Source: Cephalothrix spiralis
Taxonomy: Eukaryota; Nemertea; Palaeonemertea; Archinemertea; Cephalotrichidae
Reading direction: 5' to 3'
Length of the DNA stretch: 11,412 nt
Assembly: GCA_032353305.1 (NCBI GenBank)
Contig: JAUCNG010374595.1
Coordinates: forward strand, 1-11,412
Shown here: in pieces, positions 9,201-11,412 of the stretch
Position numbering within the stretch: the first letter of the stretch is position 1
How the letters are laid out: every line of letters starts with the position of its first letter
Notes under the pieces: model-generated
Database searches by the model: none
Told to the model about the DNA's origin: nothing
What the model saw: the letters and a program-made list of their open reading frames with translations, nothing else
Made by a program: the position numbers and the translations under genes

Positions 9201-9747
9201 ACAACACTCATAGTAAAACACAAACAAATTATAGTGAACTGAACACATGTTATGTACTACAAATATTTTGTTTTTTTATAAATGTTGAACATTGTCGAAC
9301 AAAACAACAGTACTGGTAGTGGTAAGTTGGAAGGCTGTAACTATCACAATGTTACAACCACAAGCTCGCGAAACATGAATTTAATCATAATCATGATAAT
9401 GTTGAATCTTACTTAATACTTATGTATGTCGTCACGTCATGACCATGCGTTTACAAGTGACAACTTACAACTATGTGAAAAACATTGCTTTACCAGGACC
9501 CCACCTGTACCATATGGTTTTTTCAGTGCTGATTTTAGTTTTACTTTTACGAACAGTCATGCAAAAAACTTAAATTGAAATTTGTTTTGCAAAATCATGA
9601 AATTGAAAATCATGAAAAAATTGAAATGATTTGTCTTTTTGTGCATGCATCAAAAAGCCATCATTTCAACAATATTTAACCAAATCAAGCAATGGAAAAT
9701 GTATTCTTAGTCTAAAACTTACCTTGAAGAACTTGTCTAGTACTCAT
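155..9747 (-). CDS. SPAG6: SPAG6/PF16, armadillo-repeat protein of the axonemal central apparatus (whole gene, 9 coding exons)
   Basis: Complete gene. The CDS is the complement of the join 155-218, 1302-1564, 2334-2525, 3454-3606, 4461-4634, 5406-5611, 6898-7081, 7834-8096, 9723-9747: 1524 nt, 507 residues plus stop. Seen: nearly colinear identity to vertebrate SPAG6 throughout, with about eight armadillo repeats of roughly 42 residues over residues 30-440. Many repeats carry the pattern KHSPxLAQxVVDxGA. Landmarks are ETLQNAGVMSLL, NPDAKLK, RLPGIMMLGYVAAHSE and the tail YYSPGYSETLLDRV. Every junction is GT..AG and keeps the frame. Known for the family: it is a structural scaffold of the C1 central-pair microtubule of motile 9+2 cilia and sperm flagella (PF16 in Chlamydomonas), where it partners with SPAG16 and SPAG17 in animals; loss impairs beating. 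It has no signal peptide, membrane segment or enzymatic motif. Start choice: MSTRQVLQ matches the family N-terminus, A at -3, and an in-frame TAA lies four codons upstream. Identity is near certain; exact exon ends are predictions without transcript data. Confidence 0.96.
478..572 (+). repeat. Degenerate copy of an unnamed dispersed repeat (GCCGCCGA box), copy 1
   Basis: Contains ATTTTGCCGCCGAGAGGATT (from about 493) and a second CGCCGC box near 520, then an end block at 541-570 reading TTAACCAATTATTAAAAAA then GGCCTTAA. The same order, GCCGCCGA boxes followed by AACCAA, an A-run and G(C)CTTA, occurs twice in intron 3 (5868-6078 and 6577-6830). This is the shortest and most decayed copy. No terminal repeats or target duplications identified, so its class is unknown. 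Confidence 0.5.
622..925 (-). mobile_element. tRNA-derived SINE, copy A (minus orientation, in intron 8)
   Basis: On the minus strand it starts with a tRNA-like head: an A-box-like GTAGAGCTCTGG near 899-888 and a B-box-like GGATCGAGACC at 866-856. A body block at 774-718 follows. That block aligns with copy B 1105-1163 at 52 of 59 positions by my count. Homology to B continues through GGACTGTCTGTGTC (about 678-665) and TGACGCCC near 640, so the tail is shared too. Ends are approximate and no target duplication was found. Pol III origin is inferred from the head; I cannot name the family. It lies in the same orientation as SPAG6. Confidence 0.8.
948..1290 (+). mobile_element. tRNA-derived SINE, copy B (plus orientation, in intron 8)
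   Basis: Head near 970-1040 with A-box-like TGGCAAAATGG and a degraded B box around GTCCCGAATTC. The spacer contains CGTACACTGCC, also present in copy A as CGTACACTTGCC. The body block is at 1105-1163, then GGACCGTCTGTGTC (about 1231-1244) and TTGACGCCC near 1261. It is inverted relative to copy A, with only about 25 bp between their 5' ends. The 3' end comes within roughly 10 bp of the exon 8 donor at 1301. Ends approximate. Confidence 0.8.
1302..1564 (-). CDS. SPAG6: SPAG6 coding exon 8 (residues 400-486 and two bases of 487)
   Basis: 263 nt after an acceptor of T's ending TTTTTAG. It encodes SKKALKNILQKCIHLPALEP, then DAPPNILKHVVAQFSKVLPH, TKARKLFVTTGGLKKIQEIK and INNCYPEEIV, followed by the first two bases of a lysine codon before a consensus GTAAGT donor (phase 2). 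If intron 8 were retained the reading would be AAG TAA, an immediate stop, giving a 487-residue form without the family tail. Confidence 0.95.
1778..2142. mobile_element. 365-bp non-autonomous TIR element (MITE, possibly hAT-like)
   Basis: Perfect 14-bp terminal inverted repeats: AGCGGTGGCGGAAC at 1778-1791 and its complement at 2129-2142. The preceding base on the left is C, so the left end reads CAGCGGTGG, like many hAT termini. Flanks read gagaggcc and (a)gagaaggcc, which could be an 8-bp target duplication with a one-base indel. Inside, the 12-mer ATTGCGGGGGCA is repeated directly at 1803-1814 and 2098-2109. There is no ORF of note, so it is non-autonomous. It is more GC-rich than the surrounding intron. 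The class is inferred; the TIRs are seen. Confidence 0.7.
2062..2087. repeat. Palindromic hairpin inside the intron 7 MITE
   Basis: Two perfect 11-bp arms, GGGGGCAAAAT and ATTTTGCCCCC, around an ATGC loop. It sits near the right end of the MITE and shares GGGGGCA with the element's direct repeat, so it is probably a subterminal structure of the element rather than a host signal. Confidence 0.75.
2334..2525 (-). CDS. SPAG6: SPAG6 coding exon 7 (residues 336-399)
   Basis: 192 nt, 64 whole codons, with acceptor TTTTACAG and donor GTAATT. It reads GVVQLAIALSEEAEDHIQAA, then AAAWALGQIGRHAPDHAKAV and SYLRADASEDLQTK. The sequence lacks an internal methionine near its start, so it is easily missed by ATG-based ORF finding. 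The AAWALGQIGRH helix is a hallmark of the C-terminal armadillo repeats. Phase 0 on both sides. Confidence 0.95.
2526..3453 (-). other. SPAG6 intron 6 (928 bp, phase 0)
   Basis: GTAAAT donor and TTTTACAG acceptor. It contains one diverged direct duplication (about 3001-3095 and 3121-3220). An open frame on the minus strand at 2605-2829 has no recognisable protein and lies wholly within the intron. 2830-3000 and 3221-3450 show nothing beyond AT-rich sequence. Confidence 0.9.
3001..3220. repeat. Two diverged direct repeats of about 100 bp
   Basis: Both copies begin with TAGTCGACT (near 3006 and 3124) and end with TTCGCGTGTTC, CGTC(N)AAAGTTAAGCCT-type blocks (3054-3090 and about 3180-3213). Order and spacing are kept while the middle has diverged, so this looks like an old tandem duplication or two copies of a decayed element. 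No coding potential seen. Confidence 0.55.
3454..3606 (-). CDS. SPAG6: SPAG6 coding exon 6 (residues 285-335)
   Basis: 153 nt, 51 whole codons, between TTTATTTTTCAG and GTAAAT, phase 0 on both sides. It contains LAQLIVNAGGVAAVVDYIG and RLPGIMMLGYVAAHSETLAM, a strongly diagnostic SPAG6 block, and ends VIVSK. Exon 7 then supplies the glycine that follows SK in the family. Confidence 0.95.
3810..4400 (-). mobile_element. tRNA-derived SINE, copy C (minus), interrupted by a MITE
   Basis: The head on the minus strand has A box TAGTGGTTAGG (4392-4382) and a perfect B box GGTTCGAGTCC (4346-4336). The loop CTTTTAA followed by TCTGGAGGTCC resembles tRNA-Lys(TTT). There is no pairing acceptor stem, so it is not a functional tRNA. 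The head is followed by CACTTTCCATCGTGAAGAAC at about 4320-4301. After the MITE it resumes at 3941 with TGAAGAACCTTGGGCAAGCT, matching copy A (TGAAGAACCTTGAGCAAGTT). It then decays; GACTGTCTGT near 3825 marks the likely tail. Left boundary uncertain. Confidence 0.7.
3942..4300. mobile_element. hAT-like MITE (359 bp) inserted into SINE copy C
   Basis: Ends are perfect inverted repeats: CAGGGTTCCCAC at 3940-3951 and GTGGGAACCCTG at 4290-4301. An 8-bp direct repeat, gttcttca, flanks it exactly at 3934-3941 and 4301-4308, sharing one or two bases with the inverted repeats. Removing the element plus one repeat restores the SINE sequence seen in copy A. An 8-bp duplication and CAGGG termini are typical of hAT elements. 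No transposase ORF. A GAGCGAAGCGAGGCGAGG run lies near 4152-4170. Confidence 0.85.
4461..4634 (-). CDS. SPAG6: SPAG6 coding exon 5 (residues 227-284)
   Basis: 174 nt, 58 whole codons, flanked by TATATTTTCAG and GTAAGG with both introns in phase 0. It encodes RQVFSALSQISKHSVDLAEM, then the EAEIFPAVLTCLKDSDEYVK repeat and LIREIAKHTPE. Joined to exon 6 it restores the family motif PELAQLIVNAGG. It is symmetrical, so skipping it would keep frame and remove about one and a half armadillo repeats. Confidence 0.96.
4635..5405 (-). other. SPAG6 intron 4 (771 bp, phase 0)
   Basis: GTAAGG donor and TATATTTTCAG acceptor. It contains many short, diverged copies of an ATTCCGGAA / TTTCTGGAAT-type word (about 4825-5310) and an inverted nonamer, GTCGACACT at 4993-5001 with its complement at 5099-5107. 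No gene, tRNA head or clear element boundary was found. Confidence 0.88.
5406..5611 (-). CDS. SPAG6: SPAG6 coding exon 4 (residues 158-226)
   Basis: 206 nt after the strong acceptor TTTCCTTTCAG, ending NPDAKLK before GTAAGG (phase 0). It carries two clear armadillo units, LSQAVVDAGAVPLLVLCIQE and KHSPELAQTVVDAGAIAHLA. These are among the most conserved stretches of the family. Frame reads in other phases across this exon are shadows. Confidence 0.96.
5868..6078 (+). repeat. Unnamed dispersed repeat (GCCGCCGA box), copy 2
   Basis: Begins near AATTTCCGGGAAAAAATAAT (5863), has a GCCGCCGA box at 5950-5957 followed by a T-run and GAAAA, and ends TCCGTAAACCAATCAATAAA, then more A's and GCTTTAA (about 6045-6077). 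Start and end words are shared with copy 3 in the same order. Orientation is given as plus only because the boxes read this way. Not recognised as a named family. Confidence 0.55.
6500..6535 (-). repeat. tRNA-like fragment with intact A box, no B box
   Basis: The minus strand reads GCGGTTAGCTTAGTTGGTAG; TAGCTTAGTTGG at 6527-6516 fits the pol III A-box consensus fully. No B box or cloverleaf follows at a normal distance. It is probably the remnant of a tRNA gene or SINE head, and not a functional tRNA. Confidence 0.35.
6577..6830 (+). repeat. Unnamed dispersed repeat (GCCGCCGA box), copy 3
   Basis: Starts AAATTTCCGAAAATGGAAAT (about 6579) and has boxes at 6619-6626, 6677-6684 and 6724-6730 (CCGCCGACGAGG, first base lost). 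It ends GTCCGTAAACCAAGCAATTA, then an A-run and GCCTAA (about 6798-6829). It has three boxes where copy 2 has one, so the box unit (GCCGCCGACGAGATTTTT) may have expanded within this copy. It reaches to within 70 bp of the exon 3 donor. Confidence 0.55.
6898..7081 (-). CDS. SPAG6: SPAG6 coding exon 3 (residues 97-157 and one base of 158)
   Basis: 184 nt between TTTTGCAG and a GTAAGT donor (phase 1). It encodes RFYKKAAAFVLRAVAKHS, the GALEALVICLEEFDPGVK segment and ESAAWALGYIARHNG: armadillo repeat 3 with flanking helices. The last base G combines with AG from exon 4 to form Glu158, restoring the family's ELSQAVVDAGA. Confidence 0.96.
7082..7833 (-). other. SPAG6 intron 2 (752 bp, phase 0)
   Basis: GTAGGT donor and TTTTGCAG acceptor. 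7090-7570 is AT-rich with nothing recognised. 7575-7770 is less AT-rich and open in several frames (for example a 60-codon minus frame at 7582-7764), but no domain or splice structure supports a gene; it may be a transposon remnant. Confidence 0.88.
7834..8096 (-). CDS. SPAG6: SPAG6 coding exon 2 (residues 9-96)
   Basis: 263 nt behind a pyrimidine-rich acceptor ending TTTTTTAG, finishing at SLAEQN before a GTAGGT donor (phase 0). It contains the N-terminal helix FEQYQKARTQFVQ, the first armadillo repeat (RPQNIETLQNAGVMSLL) and most of the second (LALGRLANYNDDLAEAVV). It is nearly identical to the vertebrate sequence. GTAGGT is a slightly weaker donor than the others. The GT three bases downstream of the chosen GTAG would break the frame with exon 3, so the upstream site is preferred. 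Confidence 0.95.
8097..9722 (-). other. SPAG6 intron 1 (1626 bp, phase 1), the longest
   Basis: GTAAGT donor and CTTTTTTAG acceptor. Very AT-rich, with a fold-back at 9038-9140 as the only clear structure. 8100-9030 and 9145-9720 contain simple AT-rich runs and short repeats of AAATCATGAAAT type near 9590-9630, without a gene. As the first intron it is where enhancer elements would be expected, but none can be named from sequence. Confidence 0.88.
9038..9140. repeat. Small fold-back with a 21-bp tandem duplication in one arm
   Basis: The left arm 9038-9075 starts TTGTTGCGTCAATCAT and ends TTGATCATCAATGTAC. The right arm 9085-9140 starts with the complement GTACATTGATGATCAA and ends ATGATTGACGCAACAA. 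The loop is 9 nt (9076-9084). In the right arm a 21-bp unit (9085-9105) is repeated exactly at 9106-9126, so one arm is longer. Transcribed as part of intron 1, it would form a long hairpin. No target duplication seen. Confidence 0.8.
9723..9747 (-). CDS. SPAG6: SPAG6 coding exon 1 (start codon, residues 1-8 and one base of codon 9)
   Basis: A 25-nt coding segment reading MSTRQVLQ plus the first G of Val9, followed by a consensus GTAAGT donor (phase 1). The short first coding exon matches the family N-terminus. An in-frame TAA at 9757-9759 bounds the reading frame upstream. The 5' UTR part of this exon must extend towards higher coordinates, but its start cannot be placed from sequence alone. 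Too short to be found by an ORF search; recognised by homology and by joining to exon 2. Confidence 0.9.
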
Positions 9748-9757
9748 TTTGAACCAT
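9737..9757 (-). promoter_or_regulatory. Six-codon upstream ORF overlapping the SPAG6 start codon
   Basis: An ATG at 9757-9755 lies 10 nt upstream of the SPAG6 ATG in another frame. It reads MVQNEY and ends at TAG (9739-9737), overlapping the main start by 11 nt. It has T at -3 and G at +4, a weaker context than the main ATG (A at -3). If the transcript begins upstream of it, it could lower or tune initiation; leaky scanning or reinitiation would still allow SPAG6 synthesis. The frame is open further upstream to about 9925. Confidence 0.4.
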
Positions 9758-10390
9758 TAACTGCTTATTACTACGATAAATTGTGTCTTTTCTTTTAGCT
9801 TTCTCTTCGTCGAAATGAAATGTGTGTCGTCCCGCTGTATATGAAGTAACCATAACAACGTAGGAACGGACTAAAAACTCCAAGGTAACTAACAAGTTAA
9901 AAATATTTTGAATAAAGAACCCCATTTTAAAACTAATGCTTAAAAATCTCTTAATTTTAGAACATTAAAAATATAAATTTTGCCTACCGTACTCGAGTAT
10001 CATTTTTTATTTATTTTTTCATCGGAATGTTCATTCGTAAGTTGTCATTCGGTTACCGGGGTATTTCGATAAAAATTAATAATAAAATACCAGTTTTAGT
10101 TACATTATTTAATCAAACTGGAAATATTTTAAGAATAAAACATTTTTAGTATTTTGATTCATAAATGTAAAGATTATTCCATTCATCTGATGAATTTACT
10201 GTCAGTGGATCTAAAAAGAACGTCCGTCACCTATTCCGGAGTGATCTGTCCGCGTGATTGTATTTTCACTCGTAATCCGACATAGATGCAATCCGGATAG
10301 CATCCCGGGGGGTTACAATGTACATTATATGTAGATTCGATTCCTAAAAAAACAAAAAATTGATCCGAGGGCTCAAGCAAACTAATAAAT
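9748..10390. other. SPAG6 5' UTR and proximal promoter region
   Basis: Contains the in-frame stop at 9757-9759, the overlapping upstream ORF, and the X-box at 9846-9859. The transcription start cannot be located and no convincing TATA box was chosen because the region is AT-rich throughout. A somewhat GC-richer patch at 10215-10315 (open on the minus strand at 10231-10416) has no recognisable product. Confidence 0.6.
9846..9859. promoter_or_regulatory. RFX-type X-box upstream of SPAG6
   Basis: The plus strand reads gtaacc-at-aacaac, an imperfect inverted repeat with a two-base AT spacer. It fits the ciliary-gene X-box consensus GTHNYY-AT-RRNAAC at every position. It lies 99-112 bp upstream of the SPAG6 start codon, the usual position for X-boxes of motile-cilia genes, which are bound by RFX family factors (DAF-19 in nematodes). 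The match and position are seen; binding is inferred. Confidence 0.6.
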
Positions 10391-10879
10391 TCGTGATTTT
10401 TTTTGGTGGACTTCATTATTTTTGAGTGATTTTTTTATTTTCAAGATATTTCAGATCTATTGATTTTTTTATTTTTAAGATTTGTTAGTGATTTTTCAAG
10501 ATTTTTTAGTGATTTTTTTATTTTCAAGATTTTTTAGTGATTTTTTTATTTTCAAGATTTTTTTTACTTCTTTAGGGATATTTTTTACATGTGGGAAATC
10601 TATGGAGTCTCTTTAGGGATATTTTTTACAAGTGGGAAATCTATGGATTTGTAATCTCAAGATTTTTTAGGGATTTTTTGATTTTTTTTGGCAATCATAA
10701 AAATCCCTCAAAAAATCGATAAAAAATCTTGAGATTTTAAAAAATCCATAGATTTTTTACATGTAAAATATAAAAATAAATCCCTAAACAAATGCAAAAA
10801 AATCACAAAAAATTATCTTGAAAATTAAAAACTCACTAAAAAATCTTGAAATTCAAAAAATCTCTAAAAAAAATCACGA
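10391..10879. repeat. Long AT-rich fold-back with tandem repeats in its left arm
   Basis: Outer 14-bp arms TCGTGATTTTTTTT (10391-10404) and its complement (10866-10879). Inner 16-bp arms AATCTCAAGATTTTTT (10653-10668) and its complement (10721-10736). A TCTATGGATT-type match (about 10640) pairs with 10743-10756. The left arm is longer because it contains tandem units: about three copies of an AGTGATTTTTTTATTTTCAA-type unit (10480-10565) and two copies of a 41-bp unit (10569-10650). It looks like a fold-back element whose arm expanded by slippage, or an imperfect inverted duplication. No coding sequence. Confidence 0.7.
10569..10650. repeat. Tandem repeat, 41-bp unit, two copies
   Basis: Units at 10569-10609 and 10610-10650 share TCTTTAGGGATATTTTTTAC, then GTGGGAAATCTATGGA, with about two differences (for example ACAT against ACAA). 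Part of the left arm of the surrounding fold-back. Confidence 0.8.
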
Positions 10880-10986
10880 TTTGAATTTTAGTTAGAAGTT
10901 TTTCCATCCTTAACTATATGTCAATGAACAAAGAATAGGAATCTACAGGTACAATTATTTCATATTGAGGCCAGGGGTATAAATTC

Positions 10987-11106
10987 TAGCCTAGTCCCTT
11001 GCGGCCTGAGCCCTCCTGCGGACCGGTTCCGCGTTATCTGGCTCAACATTAGCCTAGTCCCTTGCGGCCTGAGCCCTCCTGCGGACCGGTTCCGCGTTAT
11101 CTGGCT
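10987..11106. repeat. Tandem repeat, 57-bp GC-rich unit in two identical copies
   Basis: Copies at 10987-11043 and 11050-11106 are identical over 57 bp (TAGCCTAGTCCCTTGCGGCC ... GTTATCTGGCT), separated by CAACAT, giving a 63-bp period. The unit is strikingly GC-rich against its AT-rich surroundings. Complete identity suggests a recent duplication. The repeated peptide seen on the minus strand (ITRNRSAGGLRPQGTRL) merely mirrors the DNA repeat and is not a gene. Confidence 0.9.
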
Positions 11107-11201
11107 GCACCTGGACATTATTAATGTCCAGGTGCAGCCAGCTGATAACACGGAACCGACCACGTTCCGCAGGAGGGCTCAGGCCGCAAGGGACTAGGCT
11201 A
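11050..11201. repeat. GC-rich fold-back (long hairpin), candidate fold-back transposon
   Basis: The left arm 11050-11120 and right arm 11122-11201 meet around a single base at 11121. The outer 36 bp (11050-11085 with 11166-11201) and inner 19 bp (11102-11120 with 11122-11140) pair perfectly; the middle differs by several changes and the right arm is 9 nt longer. The block 10989-11201 is flanked by the 11-bp direct repeat TATAAATTCTA (10978-10988 and 11202-11212), which looks like a target duplication. About 1.3 kb upstream of SPAG6. No ORF of note. Confidence 0.85.
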
Positions 11202-11212
11202 TATAAATTCTA

Positions 11213-11412
11213 ACCCTGGACATGTAAAATCTAAAGCTGAAATCCGAAAAAATATTTTGGTTTTAATTGCAACTTTAGCGCACTGTTTTTGCGCTCTATA
11301 CCGGTACGAATAACAGAATAATGACATTTAAAATCTTCCTTTTAATAATCATAAGGCTGCAATGGTCGTAAATCAGGTTTGTGGGAACAAGGTCGACAGG
11401 CACACATCCGAG
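11213..11412. other. Right-hand flank, nothing assigned
   Basis: 200 bp of AT-rich sequence. A minus-strand frame is open from the window edge to a TAA near 11343 (about 22 codons, MCACRPCSHKPDLRPLQPYD-like), but with no splice site or family match it cannot be called an exon. Confidence 0.5.

Noticed and set aside
9885-9896. Second X-box-like site (GTAACT-AACAAG)
   Set aside because: No spacer and mismatches in both half-sites; much weaker than the site at 9846-9859.
10231-10416. Minus-strand 61-codon frame upstream of SPAG6 as an upstream exon or separate gene
   Set aside because: No family resemblance, no good splice sites in frame, and it ends in low-complexity T-rich repeat.
10960-11163. 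Minus-strand ORF with a repeated peptide
   Set aside because: The repeated peptide is the translation of the identical 57-bp tandem DNA repeat in a fold-back.
10987-11201. CRISPR array or bacterial-type repeat locus
   Set aside because: Only two direct copies plus an inverted copy, no regular spacers, and a clearly eukaryotic context.
11343-11412. C-terminal exon of a neighbouring minus-strand gene at the window edge
   Set aside because: About 22 open codons before a stop, without an acceptor or homology visible inside the window; chance openness cannot be excluded.

Overview
The window is eukaryotic, AT-rich and intron-dense. It holds one recognisable protein-coding gene, on the minus strand: an orthologue of SPAG6/PF16, the armadillo-repeat protein of the central pair apparatus of motile cilia and flagella. 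I could assemble the gene from start codon to stop codon. It has nine coding exons, all with GT..AG introns, and the complement of 155-218, 1302-1564, 2334-2525, 3454-3606, 4461-4634, 5406-5611, 6898-7081, 7834-8096 and 9723-9747 gives 1524 nt, i.e. 507 residues plus TAA. That is close to the roughly 509 residues of the vertebrate protein. Intron phases are 1,0,1,0,0,0,0,2.

The organism is a ciliated or flagellated eukaryote, most probably an invertebrate animal. The protein is very close to vertebrate SPAG6, the introns are short (about 0.75-1.6 kb), and tRNA-derived SINEs and small hAT-like elements sit in them. A marine invertebrate such as a mollusc would fit, but nothing in the window proves a phylum.

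Layout from left to right, which is 3' to 5' for the gene. 1-154: 3' UTR and downstream flank with two AATAAA signals. 155-9747: SPAG6. Intron 8 (219-1301) carries two copies of one tRNA-derived SINE, head to head. Intron 7 (1565-2333) carries a 365-bp terminal-inverted-repeat element. Intron 6 (2526-3453) has a diverged tandem duplication. Intron 5 (3607-4460) has a third, tRNA-Lys-like SINE split by a hAT-like MITE with an 8-bp target duplication. Introns 3 and 8 share an unnamed dispersed repeat with GCCGCCGA boxes. Intron 1 (8097-9722) holds a small fold-back. 9748-11412 is 5' flank: an RFX-type X-box about 100 bp upstream of the ATG, a long AT-rich fold-back, and a GC-rich fold-back with a tandemly duplicated arm and an 11-bp flanking duplication.

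No prokaryotic genes, CRISPR arrays, operons or defence systems are present. I see no undescribed multi-gene system. The new material is the intronic and upstream repeat structure and the putative regulatory logic at the start of SPAG6.
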